DNA from: Deinococci bacterium
GTDB lineage: Bacteria; Deinococcota; Deinococci; Deinococcales; Trueperaceae
Length of the DNA stretch: 64,000 nucleotides
Assembly: GCA_030149325.1 (NCBI GenBank)
Contig: JASBRS010000010.1
Coordinates: 62,001-126,000 of the forward strand
Direction: 5' to 3'
The translations under genes were made by a program, and so were the position numbers. Each line of letters begins with the position of its first letter. The stretch's first letter is position 1. The notes under the pieces are model-generated. The model saw nothing but the letters and a program-made list of their open reading frames with translations. It did no database searches and was not told the origin of the DNA. This document shows, piece after piece, positions 23,721 through 32,769 of the stretch.

Positions 23721-24847
23721 GCGCCCTCGCCGTGCTCGGCGGGCTGCGTGACACTCTGCTGCGCATGCTGCCGCACCGTGCGCCGACGGGTCTGCGACCG
23801 ATCGGGCGGCCGGGGGCGGACGCGGCCGTGCTGGTGACCGGCAACTACGCGCTCACCGTCCGGCGCCTGCAGCGCGCGCTGGCGGGGCGGGACGTGTGGC
23901 TCTTGGTCGCCGACAGCCGCGGCATCAACGTCTGGTGCGCTGCCGGCGGCGGCCACTTCACGCACCATGACGTGATCGCGGCGGTGCGCGCGGCGCGTCT
24001 GTCCGAGCGCGTGGAGGGGCGCGAACTGGTGCTGCCTCAGCTCAGCGCCACCGGCGTCGAGCGACGGCGCATCGAGGAGGCGACTGGCTTCCGCGTGCGT
24101 TGGGGCCCGGCGCAGGCCGACGACCTGGGGGCCTTCCTCGACCGCGGCCGGCGGGTGGTGGCGCGCGAGCGAGCGGTGCGCTTCCCGCTCCGCGCGCGGC
24201 TGGAGATGGCGCTGATCTGGGGCTGGCCGGCTGCGCTGCTGTCGGCCGCCGTCGCCGCCGGGCTGGGCGGTTGGCGCACCGGAGCGGCCGTGGCGGTGGC
24301 CGTCCTCGCGAGCGTGACCGGCCTCTACGCCGCCGTTCCCCGTCTCCCGTTGCGAGGCTGGCGGCGCTGGCCGCTGTTCGCGCTCTTCGGCGTCGGCGGC
24401 ATCGGGTTGGGGACGCTCGCCCTGGCGGCGCTCGGAGGGATCGAGGGGCGCTCCTGGGCGGTGCTGGCGGTGGCGGCGCTGGTGGCCGACGCCGCGCTCG
24501 CCGTCGACTTCGAAGGGACCACGCCGTGGTTCGTCAGCTCGTTCGCGGCCGCCGGGCACGCCCGCATCGAGCTCGAGCCCGAGCGCTGCAGCGGCGCCGC
24601 CGAGTGCGTCCAGGTGTGCCCGCGCGGGGTGCTGGCGATGGACGGTGGCCGGCGCCAGGTGACGATCACCGACCCCGACGCCTGCATCCGCTGCGCGGCC
24701 TGCATCGTGCAGTGCCCCCAGGACGCGCTGCGCTTCCGCTTCGACGACGGCAGCGTGGTGGAGGCCGACACCATCCGGCGCACCCGCCTGAACCTGCTCG
24801 GGCGCAGGTCGGTGGAGGTCGACGGGCTTCGCGGCCCAGGGGCGTAG
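23717..24847 (+). CDS. HgcA-HgcB-like fusion: corrinoid-binding, membrane and ferredoxin domains
   Basis: A 376-residue protein with three parts. Residues 36-145 resemble the corrinoid-binding domain of HgcA/CdhD: VLVTGNYALTVRRL, DVWLLVADSRGINVWCAAGG, then a helical stretch. NVWCAAG (71-77) matches the HgcA cap-helix motif NVWCAAGK, whose Cys ligates cobalt; here it is Cys74, with Gly replacing the Lys. Residues 160-265 hold about four hydrophobic helices, as in HgcA. Residues 284-345 are a ferredoxin domain like HgcB. Cluster II is complete (Cys323, 326, 329, with 333/301), but cluster I lacks its second Cys (Ala294). The HgcB C-terminal Cys pair is absent, so mercury methylation is unlikely. 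The GTG start overlaps the upstream stop. Confidence 0.82.
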   Translation: MSALAVLGGLRDTLLRMLPHRAPTGLRPIGRPGADAAVLVTGNYALTVRRLQRALAGRDVWLLVADSRGINVWCAAGGGHFTHHDVIAAVRAARLSERVEGRELVLPQLSATGVERRRIEEATGFRVRWGPAQADDLGAFLDRGRRVVARERAVRFPLRARLEMALIWGWPAALLSAAVAAGLGGWRTGAAVAVAVLASVTGLYAAVPRLPLRGWRRWPLFALFGVGGIGLGTLALAALGGIEGRSWAVLAVAALVADAALAVDFEGTTPWFVSSFAAAGHARIELEPERCSGAAECVQVCPRGVLAMDGGRRQVTITDPDACIRCAACIVQCPQDALRFRFDDGSVVEADTIRRTRLNLLGRRSVEVDGLRGPGA

Positions 24848-24849
24848 CG

Positions 24850-25404
24850 CTACACCGCGGCGGCCAGCGGGTCGGCCAGGGCGGCCCCCCGCTCGAGCGC
24901 CTGCAGGTTCATCGCCAGCAGGTTGCGGCGCCGCTCGGGGATGACGTGCTCGAGCGTCCGCTTCACCTGCTCCAACTCCAGCACCGGCAGGCGCGTCAGC
25001 AGCGCTCCGACCAGCACCAGGTTGGTCACCTTGCCGTCGCCGAGCTCCTGGGCCACGTCGTCCCCGGGCACGCGCAGCACCTGGAGATCGGTGCGCTGGA
25101 CGTGGCGCTCGACGATGGAGCTGTTGACCACCAGCACTCCGCCCGCCTTCACCAGCGGCTCGTAGCGCTCGAGCGACGGCAGGTTCATGACCACCGCCGC
25201 ACGCGGGTGGCGCACCACCGGCGAACCGATGGGGGCGTCGGAGACGATGGTGGTGCAGTGCGCGGTGCCGCCGCGCATCTCGGGACCGTAGGAGGGGAAC
25301 CAGGTGGTGTGGAGGCCGGCGTCGAGCGCGGTGTAGGCCAGCAACTGGCCGGCGAACAGCGCCCCCTGGCCGCCGAAGCCGGAGATGACGATCTCGGACT
25401 GCAT
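24850..25404 (-). CDS. korC: 2-oxoacid:acceptor oxidoreductase gamma subunit
   Basis: A 184-residue gamma subunit of a 2-oxoacid:ferredoxin oxidoreductase. It opens with [19 protein letters not shown] and continues with [17 protein letters not shown] and [19 protein letters not shown], all family signatures. This subunit helps bind CoA and couples the TPP-bearing core. It is the last gene of a korD-A-B-C operon, its start overlapping the beta-subunit stop as TGATG. It ends 2 bp from the convergent HgcAB-like gene. Confidence 0.92.
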   Translation of the reverse strand: MQSEIVISGFGGQGALFAGQLLAYTALDAGLHTTWFPSYGPEMRGGTAHCTTIVSDAPIGSPVVRHPRAAVVMNLPSLERYEPLVKAGGVLVVNSSIVERHVQRTDLQVLRVPGDDVAQELGDGKVTNLVLVGALLTRLPVLELEQVKRTLEHVIPERRRNLLAMNLQALERGAALADPLAAAV

Positions 25405-26189
25405 CAGCGTGCCTCCCGGCCTTCGGTCTCCGGCACCTTGAACTCGCCCAGCGGGTAGGCGGGGACCATCACGTCGCGGATGTACTCGAGCGAGTCCTGG
25501 GCGCTCAGCCCCCAGTTGGTGGGGCAGCTCGACAGCAGCTCCACCATGGCGAAGCCGAGCCCCTGCTGCTGCACCTCGAAGGCCTTGCGGAGCGCCTTCT
25601 TGGCGCGGCGGATGTTGGCGACGTCGTGGAGGCTACGGCGCGCCACGTAGGCGGCGCCGTCGACCTGGGCCAGCAGCTCGCTCATCCGCAGCGGGTAGCC
25701 CTGCGTGGCGGGGTCGCGGCCGGCCGGCGACGACGTGGTGCGCTGGCCGGGCAGGGTGGTGGGCGCCATCTGCCCGCCGGTCATGCCGTAGATGGCGTTG
25801 TTCAGGAACACCACGGTGATGTTCTCGCCGCGGGCGGCGGCGTGCAGGATCTCGGCCGAGCCGATCGACGCCAGGTCGCCGTCGCCCTGGTAGGTGAACA
25901 CCAGCTTGTCGGGGCTGGTGCGCTTGATGCCGGTGGCCAGCGCCGGGGCGCGGCCGTGCGGGGCCTGCGCGAAGTCGACGGCGAAGTAGTTGTAGGCGAA
26001 GACCGAGCACCCTACCGAGGCCACGCCGATGGTGTCCTCCCGGATCCCCAGCTCGTCGATGACCTCCGCCACCAGGCGGTGGGCGATGCCGTGGGTGCAG
26101 CCGGGGCAGTAGTGGGTGGGGGTGGGCGCCAGCGCCTCGGGATAGGACACCACGGGCGTCAGTCGGGGGGTCAGGGTGGGAACGGTCAT
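25404..26189 (-). CDS. korB: 2-oxoacid:acceptor oxidoreductase beta subunit (TPP-binding)
   Basis: A 261-residue beta subunit. The thiamine-diphosphate site is GDGDLASIG (102-110) with the [11 protein letters not shown] arm from 130. Cysteines for a [4Fe-4S] cluster are Cys28 and Cys31 (YCPGCTHG), Cys61 (VGCSVF) and Cys222 (SCPTNW). The complex oxidatively decarboxylates a 2-oxoacid, most likely 2-oxoglutarate, to acyl-CoA while reducing ferredoxin; branched 2-oxoacids are an alternative. The ATG at 26189 overlaps the alpha-subunit stop by 4 bp. Confidence 0.93.
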   Translation of the reverse strand: MTVPTLTPRLTPVVSYPEALAPTPTHYCPGCTHGIAHRLVAEVIDELGIREDTIGVASVGCSVFAYNYFAVDFAQAPHGRAPALATGIKRTSPDKLVFTYQGDGDLASIGSAEILHAAARGENITVVFLNNAIYGMTGGQMAPTTLPGQRTTSSPAGRDPATQGYPLRMSELLAQVDGAAYVARRSLHDVANIRRAKKALRKAFEVQQQGLGFAMVELLSSCPTNWGLSAQDSLEYIRDVMVPAYPLGEFKVPETEGREAR

Positions 26190-27268
26190 GCCACCGCCTC
26201 CTCGCGGACGAGCTCGGCGTGGAGCCCGCGGATGGCCTCGAGGACCTCCTCCGGCATCGGCACCACGCCGCCGGTGCGGCCGTAGAAGCGGATCGGCACG
26301 CGCTCGCGGGTGACGCGCCGGACGTCGTCGATCATCTGGCCGGCGTTCATCTCGACGACCAGCAGCGCGTCGACGCGCTCGGCGAGCTGGCGCAGGCGCT
26401 CCTCCGGGAAGGGGTAGAGGCTGACGGGGCGGAACAGCCCGACCTCGATCCCTTCCGCGCGCGCAGCGTCGATCGCCGTGAGCGACAGGCGCCCGGCCGT
26501 CCCGAAGGCGACCACGGCGATGCGGGCGCCCTCCAGGCGCTCCTCGACGTAGCGCACCTCGGCGGCCTCGATGGCGCGGTAGGTGGCCTGCAGCTCGAGG
26601 TTGTAGGCCTCCTCCTGCTCGGGGTCGAGGTAGATCGAGGTGAGGGCGTGCGGCTCGCGGCCGCGGGCGCCGGTCAGGGCCCAGGCGGGGCGCTCGTCGG
26701 CGGCACGTGGGGTGCGCATGGGCGGCAGCTCGGCGGGCTCCATCATCTGGCCCAGGCTGCCGTCGGCCAGCACCACCGTGATGCAGCGGTAGCGCTCGGC
26801 CAGGTCGAACGCCTCCACCGTCAGGTCGATCAGCTCCTGGACGGTGGCCGGCGCCAGCACGATCATCTTCATGTCGCCGTGGGGGCCGCCCCGGACCATC
26901 TGGGCGTAGTCGGATTGGGCCGGCGCGATGTTGCCGAGGCCCGGTCCGCCGCGCATGACGTCGACCAGGACCGCCGGGACGCGCGTGCCCGCGATGTAGG
27001 ACAGCCCCTCCATCATCAGGCTGACGCCCGGGCTCGACGACGAGGTCATGACGCGGACGCCGGCGGTGGCGGCGCCGTAGACCATGTTGATGGCGGCGAC
27101 CTCGCTCTCGGCCTGCACGAAGGCGCGGCCGAGCTCGGGCATGCGCTTCGCCATGTGCTCGAGCGCCTCGGTCTGCGGCGTGATGGGGTAGCCGAAGTAG
27201 GCCTCGCAGCCGGCGCGAACGGCGGCCTCGGCGAAGGCCACGTTGCCCTTGAGCAGCGCGCGCGCCAT
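26186..27268 (-). CDS. korA: 2-oxoacid:acceptor oxidoreductase alpha subunit
   Basis: A 360-residue alpha subunit covering the pyrimidine-binding and transketolase-C-like domains. Signatures are [53 protein letters not shown] and the MRGGPGLGN loop. A later [16 protein letters not shown] stretch matches the C-terminal domain. The length and the separate ferredoxin gene match the four-subunit KorABCD layout. The start overlaps the korD stop. Confidence 0.93.
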   Translation of the reverse strand: MARALLKGNVAFAEAAVRAGCEAYFGYPITPQTEALEHMAKRMPELGRAFVQAESEVAAINMVYGAATAGVRVMTSSSSPGVSLMMEGLSYIAGTRVPAVLVDVMRGGPGLGNIAPAQSDYAQMVRGGPHGDMKMIVLAPATVQELIDLTVEAFDLAERYRCITVVLADGSLGQMMEPAELPPMRTPRAADERPAWALTGARGREPHALTSIYLDPEQEEAYNLELQATYRAIEAAEVRYVEERLEGARIAVVAFGTAGRLSLTAIDAARAEGIEVGLFRPVSLYPFPEERLRQLAERVDALLVVEMNAGQMIDDVRRVTRERVPIRFYGRTGGVVPMPEEVLEAIRGLHAELVREEAVA

Positions 27269-27492
27269 CAGGCGGCCGCCCGTTCACGGAAGACGGTGAA
27301 GGCGGCCTCGGGGCAGATGACGGAGCACAGCTCGCAGCCGGTGCAGAGGTCGTCGGGATCGACCAGTTCGACCGGGTGGTAGCCGCGTGTGCTGAAGCGC
27401 GTCGACAAGGCGAGCAGCCCCTTGGGGCAGACCCCGGTGCAGAGTCCGCAGCCCTTGCACAACGCCTCGTCGACGGTGACGGTACCCTTCAT
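27268..27492 (-). CDS. korD: Ferredoxin-like delta subunit, two [4Fe-4S] clusters
   Basis: A 74-residue 2[4Fe-4S] ferredoxin with Cys12/15/18/22 ([12 protein letters not shown]) and Cys50/53/56/60 ([12 protein letters not shown]), both motifs intact. It heads the operon and acts as the electron-transfer subunit of the 2-oxoacid oxidoreductase. AGGAGG lies 7 nt upstream of the ATG. The 116-bp spacer to the convergent-side neighbour contains the promoter; I see only a weak candidate. Confidence 0.92.
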   Translation of the reverse strand: MKGTVTVDEALCKGCGLCTGVCPKGLLALSTRFSTRGYHPVELVDPDDLCTGCELCSVICPEAAFTVFRERAAA

Positions 27493-27608
27493 GGGGTCCT
27501 CCTAGCAGAGCTTTCTTCTAACGGTAGCGTCGATGGGCCGGGTAATTTGTCCCTATGGCGTACAACGAGGGGGCGCCGTGCGCGCCCTCGGGCACGGCCG
27601 GGAAGGCG

Positions 27609-29309
27609 TCAGCCGGCGCGCTGCGCGCGCAGCCGGTTGGCCAGGGCCAGGCGCAGCTCGCCCCACACGCCCACGGGCGAGTCGGCGATGGCCACCGCCT
27701 CGAGCGCCTGGAGCACCCCGAAGCCGGGCGGGTGGGCGAGGTCGCGCGGCTCCCAGGTGGGGTGGAACTTGCTCTTGAACACGTGCAGCCCCTTGAAGTT
27801 GTACAGGCCGTTGCCCCGTTCGAACAGCGTGGCCAGCGCCCGTTCCGTGAGCGGCGCTCGCGTCGAGGCGTCGAGCCCGCTCAACGCCGACAGCCCCAGG
27901 TCGAGGCGTTCGAGCCCGTCGTCGCGCAGCCTCTCGATGAGCCGCACGAACAGGAACAGCATCGTCTCCGACGGGGCGTCGTCGACCGAGCGCATCAGGT
28001 CGACGGCCAGGCCGTGGTGGCCGTAGTCGGGCATCAGGCTGGCGAAGGCGACGACGCGACCGCTGCCGTCCTCGACGGTGGCGACGGGGCTGGCGGCGAC
28101 GTAGGCGTCGTCGAAGCGGCCCAGCGAGAACTCCTTCTCGGCGGTGCGCCGGCTCCGCAGCCAACTGGTGGAGACCCCCGCCAGCGCGTGCAGCCGTTCC
28201 GGCGGCTGCGGGGGCGGGTACAAGTGCAGCCGGTAGCCTTCGCGCTCCATGCGGTTCACGCCGGCGCGCAGGTTCTTGTTGCGCGTACCGGAGATGCTGA
28301 AGCCGGCCAGCTCCACCACCGCTTCCTGCCCGATGGGCGTCGTCTGCAGGCCCACGGCGCGGTAGTAGGGGCGCATCTCGGGCAGGGTCTGGTAGAACAC
28401 CGGCAACCAGGCGCGCTGGCGGCAGAAGTCGGCGAAGGCCGCCACGGCGGCCGCGGCGTCCTCGGGCGGGCCGATCGGGTCGCCGAGCGCCAGGCCGACG
28501 TTGCCGACCGTCTTGTAGGCGATGAACGAGCCCCCGGGCGTGAAGTACATCTGCTTGTCCCCCAGCAGCGTGACGTGCGCGAGCGCCCAGCGCCCGTGCC
28601 GCTCGACGATGGCGGCCGCGCGCTTGCGCTCGGCCTCGCCCGCCCGGTCGCGGTCGACCACCGGGCGCAGCGCCATCACCACGGCGGTGCCGAGGCTGAC
28701 CGCCGCCAGCAGGTAGATGCTGTCCAGGAAGAAGCGTGCCAAGCGCGTGTGGGGCAGCGGCGGGGCCCCGAAGGTGAACATCGACACGGTGGCCGTGAGC
28801 CCCTCGGCCAGGCTCAGGCTGCGGTGGAACTCGTGGTCGAGGGCGTCGTAGCCGATGGTCCCGTAGAGCAGCGTGACCAGCACCGCCAGCGCCAGCACGC
28901 GCACCGCCCTGCGGGCCGTGGGGCGATCGTGATGCGCCGTGAACTGCCTGCGGCCCAGCGCGAGCACCGCCACCATCGCCAGGCCGGCAGCGGCGGCCTC
29001 GAGCTCGAGCCCCTTGAGCACGTTGGCCACGGCGCCCAGGACGAGCACCGCCATGCTCAGCCGCCAGGCGTTGCGCTGCCGGCGCGCCAGGCCACGGGCC
29101 AGCACCAGCAGGGCGAAGCCCGCCAGCCCGGCGGCGACGCGGCTGGCCGCGCGGTACTCGAAGGGGACGACGCCGCGCAGCAGGTCGAGGCGCTCCGGGA
29201 CGGCCGCCTTGGCGGCCGACCAGATGTCCACCAGGCCCACCGCGAACAGCATGGCCACGGCCAGCCGCACCCACCAGCCGGCGTCGACCGGCCATCGCCA
29301 GCGGCTCAC
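27609..29309 (-). CDS. MprF-like protein with DUF2156 aminoacyl-transfer domain
   Basis: A 566-residue membrane protein. Residues 1-235 contain about six hydrophobic helices. The C-terminal half is the DUF2156 (phosphatidylglycerol lysyltransferase) domain, with LLGDKQMYFTPGGSFIAYK, VALGDPIGPPED, MRPYYRAVGLQTTPIGQEA, SGTRNKNLRAGVNRME and a closing NGLYNFKGLHVFKSKFHP. Such proteins move an amino acid from a charged tRNA to phosphatidylglycerol, changing surface charge. The start is GTG, overlapping the rhomboid stop (GTGA). Which amino acid is used cannot be read from the sequence, and a non-lipid acceptor is possible. Confidence 0.87.
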   Translation of the reverse strand: MSRWRWPVDAGWWVRLAVAMLFAVGLVDIWSAAKAAVPERLDLLRGVVPFEYRAASRVAAGLAGFALLVLARGLARRQRNAWRLSMAVLVLGAVANVLKGLELEAAAAGLAMVAVLALGRRQFTAHHDRPTARRAVRVLALAVLVTLLYGTIGYDALDHEFHRSLSLAEGLTATVSMFTFGAPPLPHTRLARFFLDSIYLLAAVSLGTAVVMALRPVVDRDRAGEAERKRAAAIVERHGRWALAHVTLLGDKQMYFTPGGSFIAYKTVGNVGLALGDPIGPPEDAAAAVAAFADFCRQRAWLPVFYQTLPEMRPYYRAVGLQTTPIGQEAVVELAGFSISGTRNKNLRAGVNRMEREGYRLHLYPPPQPPERLHALAGVSTSWLRSRRTAEKEFSLGRFDDAYVAASPVATVEDGSGRVVAFASLMPDYGHHGLAVDLMRSVDDAPSETMLFLFVRLIERLRDDGLERLDLGLSALSGLDASTRAPLTERALATLFERGNGLYNFKGLHVFKSKFHPTWEPRDLAHPPGFGVLQALEAVAIADSPVGVWGELRLALANRLRAQRAG

Positions 29310-30031
29310 GGCGCCCCCTTCCCCCGCGCGCCGTCGCCGTCGGAGGCGTCGGCCTGCGGTCCGCCCGGGGCGGGACGGTGACGCTCGGCGGGCCCGCGGC
29401 GGGCCCGGTCGCGCCCGCCCAGGTACCCGCCGATCCCGCCCCCCACGAGGATGGCGATGGTGTGCTCGGCCCCGGCGTTGACGTCGCGCCCCAGCACCCC
29501 GTGGCTGCCAGCGCCGGCGATCCAGGTCGCGCCGGCGACCAGCACCGCGACTCCCACCGACCAGCGCCAGCCGCGCGACCCGCCGGCCACGAGCGCCAGC
29601 ACGCCGAAGTAGCCGGCGGAGGCGCCGATGTCGCGGGTGTCGCGGACCAGGCCGTGGGTGGCGGGGAGCAGGTAGAGCGCGCCGAGGCTCAGGAAGGCGA
29701 CCGCATGCAGCCCGAGGAAGGCCACGGCGGCGCGGACGCTGCCGGACCTGCGTTCCAGCAGGCCCACGCCGATGGCGGTGAGCAGCAGGGCCTGGAGGAG
29801 GCTGCGGGGTCCGGTGGTGAACCAGGCGGCGCCGATCAGGCGCGCGACGTCGAGCGCCATGGCGTCGCTCGGCCGGAAGCCGGCGTCGTGGATGAGGACG
29901 TGCGGCACGCGGTGCCACAGGCTCCCCGTCGAGGCCGCCACCCCCACCAGGATCGCCAGGAAGGCCAGCGTCACGGGGAAGCGACGGAGCAGGCCACGCG
30001 AGGGTCGGGGGTCCGCGCCCATGGACGCCAT
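29306..30031 (-). CDS. Rhomboid-like intramembrane protease
   Basis: A 241-residue protein with about six hydrophobic helices. DIGASAGYFG places a serine (Ser138) in a GxSxG box and AEHTIAILVGGGIGGYLGG gives the partner His190. These are the rhomboid catalytic dyad positions. The helices are short and the C-terminal about 35 residues are charged and cytosolic. It is translationally coupled to the MprF-like gene, so it may process or regulate that protein; this is inference. An alternative is an inactive rhomboid-fold protein. Confidence 0.7.
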   Translation of the reverse strand: MASMGADPRPSRGLLRRFPVTLAFLAILVGVAASTGSLWHRVPHVLIHDAGFRPSDAMALDVARLIGAAWFTTGPRSLLQALLLTAIGVGLLERRSGSVRAAVAFLGLHAVAFLSLGALYLLPATHGLVRDTRDIGASAGYFGVLALVAGGSRGWRWSVGVAVLVAGATWIAGAGSHGVLGRDVNAGAEHTIAILVGGGIGGYLGGRDRARRGPAERHRPAPGGPQADASDGDGARGKGAP

Positions 30032-30136
30032 GGCTGCCTAGGATACGCCTGCAGGCGCCCCGCGACGGTGGCGGGTGGGCGCGCGGAGCGACGTTGCCCG
30101 CGCCCGGCCCCGCCGCCGCGTGGTATGGGAGAGAGG

Positions 30137-30940
30137 ATGCGCGGAGTGGACGCACCGAGCCGGTGGTGGGGCGAGACCGACCTCGTGCACGGCGCCCTCA
30201 GGGCCTGGTGCGTCGGGCCCTACCGGCTGTGGGTCCGGTCGATGGCCCGGGAGTGGCGGCTGTGGAGCCTGTCGAGCCACGACACCACCGCCACCGAACT
30301 CCTCCTGGCAGGCGAGGCGCAGGACACCGACCTCCCCGAGACCGCCACGCTCACCCGCGTCGGGCTGGCGTCGGAGCGCCCCGTCCTGTCGCTGCAGCCG
30401 CTGCTGGCCGATCGCGACGTGGTGGTGCGCCCCGACATCCCGCTGGTGGTGCCGGCCGGTGCCAGGCTCGAGCTCTACGTCACCACCCCGGTGTGGCTCC
30501 GCGCCCGCGCCGGCGCCGGCGGCCCCGTGCTGCTCGAGGAGCCCACCCACCGGCTGTCCGACACCTGGTTCGGCCCCAACACGCTGGAGGGCGAGCTCGC
30601 CTACGCCATCCGCACCTCGGCGCGGCTCGAGCTCGAGGCCCTGCCGCAACGCCCCAACCGCGCCATCACCAAGGTCGCCGTCGTGAACGACGCCCGCGAG
30701 CCGCTGCTGCTCCAGAAGCTCAAGGTGCCGGTGACGGGGCTGGGCCTCTACGCCGGCGAGGCGGGGCTGTGGACCGACCACGTGACCCTGGAGCGCAAGC
30801 AGGCCGACGACCATGCCGAGGCCTCGGTCGGCTCCGGCCCCGACGTACCCGGGGCGCGCGGCGAACGCATCGCCGAGCCTCGCATGGCGACCACCACGCG
30901 CTTCTCGCTCAACGCCTTCGGGCGCCTGCTGGGCGTGTGA
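30137..30940 (+). CDS. DUF432 domain protein
   Basis: A 267-residue soluble protein of the DUF432 family, better known from archaea. Recognisable stretches are GPYRLWVRSMAREWRLWSL near the N-terminus, VVVRPDIPLVVPAGARLELY, LSDTWFGPNTLEGELAYAIR, AITKVAVVNDAREPLLLQKL and the C-terminal TTTRFSLNAFGRLLG. No catalytic motif is apparent and the function is unknown. The next gene, a mechanosensitive channel, starts 10 nt later, so a link to membrane tension or osmotic state is a reasonable guess. The start is uncertain: ATG at 30125 or 30137, or GTG at 30146 with GAGAGG 9 nt upstream. Confidence 0.78.
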   Translation: MRGVDAPSRWWGETDLVHGALRAWCVGPYRLWVRSMAREWRLWSLSSHDTTATELLLAGEAQDTDLPETATLTRVGLASERPVLSLQPLLADRDVVVRPDIPLVVPAGARLELYVTTPVWLRARAGAGGPVLLEEPTHRLSDTWFGPNTLEGELAYAIRTSARLELEALPQRPNRAITKVAVVNDAREPLLLQKLKVPVTGLGLYAGEAGLWTDHVTLERKQADDHAEASVGSGPDVPGARGERIAEPRMATTTRFSLNAFGRLLGV

Positions 30941-30950
30941 GGAGGGATCG

Positions 30951-31829
30951 ATGATCGACTGGCTCGCCTCGACCTTCCACCTGCAGGTGACGCCGGCCCA
31001 GGTCTCGGCCGCCATCCGGGCGGGCGTGTACGTGGCGCTGGGCATCGTCCTGGCGCGCCTGGCGGCAGCGACCGTGAACCGCGCCACCCGCCACATGGGT
31101 GCGCAGGAGCGCGTGCTCCTGCGGCGCCTGGCCAGCTACGCGGTACTGCTCCTCTTCCTGGCGTCGGCGCTGCGCGAGATCGGCTTCCGCTTCGACGTGC
31201 TGCTGGGCGCCGCCGGCATCCTCACGGTGGCCGTCGGCTTCGCCTCGCAGACCTCGGCCTCGAACATGATCTCGGGGCTCTTCCTCATGCTGGAGCGCTC
31301 GATCGCCATCGGCGACATCATCAACGTGAACGGCACCGTCGGTGAGGTGCTGTCGATCGACCTGCTGTCGACGCGCCTGCGCACCTTCGACAACCTCATG
31401 GTGCGCATCCCCAACCAGACCATGGTCACCAGCCAGATCACCAACTACAACCGCCTGCCGATCCGGCGCTTCGACCTGCAGGTGGGGGTGGCGTACAAGG
31501 AGGACCTGGCGAAGGTGGAGCAGGCGCTGCTTGACATCGCCGATCGCGATCCGCTGTGCCTCGAGGATCCGGCGCCGCTGCTCATCGCCCAGGGCTTCGG
31601 GGCTTCGTCGATCAACTACCAGCTATCGGTGTGGGCGAAGCGCGAGAACTGGCTCGAGCTCCGCAACCGCATCACCCGCGAGGTCAAGGAGGGCTTCGAC
31701 GAGCTCGGCATCGAGATCCCCTTCCCGCACGTGTCCGTCTACAGCGGCAGCGTGACCGAACCGATGCCGGTGAGGTTGGTGCCCGCCGCCCCGAGTGCCG
31801 AGACGCCGCCGGGCGACGGTCCGTCGTGA
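30951..31829 (+). CDS. MscS-family mechanosensitive ion channel
   Basis: A 292-residue small-conductance channel. It has three hydrophobic helices. The pore helix TM3 and hinge read VAVGFASQTSASNMISGLFL, followed by the beta domain (GDIINVNGTVGEVLSIDLLS and RIPNQTMVTSQITNY) and a cytosolic alpha/beta domain. Such channels open under membrane stretch and release solutes during hypo-osmotic shock. GGAGGG precedes the ATG. It sits between the DUF432 gene (10 nt) and an alpha/beta hydrolase (GTGA overlap), forming one operon. Confidence 0.93.
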   Translation: MIDWLASTFHLQVTPAQVSAAIRAGVYVALGIVLARLAAATVNRATRHMGAQERVLLRRLASYAVLLLFLASALREIGFRFDVLLGAAGILTVAVGFASQTSASNMISGLFLMLERSIAIGDIINVNGTVGEVLSIDLLSTRLRTFDNLMVRIPNQTMVTSQITNYNRLPIRRFDLQVGVAYKEDLAKVEQALLDIADRDPLCLEDPAPLLIAQGFGASSINYQLSVWAKRENWLELRNRITREVKEGFDELGIEIPFPHVSVYSGSVTEPMPVRLVPAAPSAETPPGDGPS

Positions 31830-32656
31830 GCGAGGCCGGCGCTCCTTCCCGGACCTTCGACGGCGCGTCCTCGACCCACTACGTCGCCTTCCCTTCGCTC
31901 CACCCCGAGCCGCTGACGCTGGCCGGCCGGCTGCGCGTTCCCGCCGGCGCTGCCGGACCCTGGCCGGCGGTGGTGCTGGTGCACGGCTCGGCGGGTCTCG
32001 ACGGACGCGGCGCCGCCCTGGCGGAGGCGCTGGTCGCCGGGGGGCTGGCGAGCCTGGAGATCGACCTGTGGACGCCGCGCGGGCTGGCGGGCGGACTTGC
32101 GCGCCCGTCGCACGCCGCCGAGACGCTCCCCGACGTGTTCGGGGCGCTGCGCTACCTGGCCTCGCGGGGGGATGTCGACGGGGAGCGCATCGGCATCGCC
32201 GGCTTCTCCTGGGGTGGGGTGCTGGCCATGCTCAGCGCCACCCGCCGCTACCTGCGCGAGGTGACCGGCGGCGAGCGTGAACGCTTCGCCGCGCACGCGC
32301 CCTTCTACCCGGTGTGCTGGGCCTACAACCGCCGTCCCGGCTACGAGTTCCGCGACCTCACCGGAGCGCCGGTGCTGCTGCAGGCGGGCGCGCTCGACAC
32401 CTACGACCGGCCCACGGGCTGTCAGGAGCTGGTGGATGCCCTCCCCGAGGAAGACCGTCGCCACGTCCGGGTGGTGATGTACGACGGCGCCACCCACGCC
32501 TTCGACCGCATGCGTCCGGCGGTCACGGTGCAGGACCCGCACGCCAACGAGGGGCGGGGGGGCGAGGTGCGCTTCGAGCCCAACCCCGAGGTGACGGCGC
32601 GCGCCCACCGTGCGACGGTGGCGTTCTTCCGGGAGGCCCTGGCGGCGCCCGGCTAG
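31826..32656 (+). CDS. Dienelactone-hydrolase-family alpha/beta hydrolase
   Basis: A 276-residue alpha/beta hydrolase. The nucleophile elbow is GFSWGG (Ser128). Candidate acid and base are Asp191 (AGALDTYDRP) and His224 (GATHAFDR). Classical dienelactone hydrolases use Cys, so this is an esterase- or lactonase-type relative of unknown substrate. It begins at a GTG that overlaps the channel's stop codon, making it the third gene of the DUF432 operon. Confidence 0.88.
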   Translation: MSEAGAPSRTFDGASSTHYVAFPSLHPEPLTLAGRLRVPAGAAGPWPAVVLVHGSAGLDGRGAALAEALVAGGLASLEIDLWTPRGLAGGLARPSHAAETLPDVFGALRYLASRGDVDGERIGIAGFSWGGVLAMLSATRRYLREVTGGERERFAAHAPFYPVCWAYNRRPGYEFRDLTGAPVLLQAGALDTYDRPTGCQELVDALPEEDRRHVRVVMYDGATHAFDRMRPAVTVQDPHANEGRGGEVRFEPNPEVTARAHRATVAFFREALAAPG

Positions 32657-32769
32657 CCGGCCCGGCCGAGGCGTGCGGCATGCGCGTCCGGTCGCTGCGC
32701 CGTCGAGGGCTACCTTGGGGTCAGCTCAGGCACCCGCGCGAGCGCGTCGGTGCCTCCCGGAGGTCGACC

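Noticed and set aside
23717-24847. Calling this a mercury-methylation gene (hgcAB)
   Set aside because: The Lys of the HgcA motif, one cluster ligand and the HgcB C-terminal Cys pair are missing, and the genes are fused. Only resemblance is claimed.
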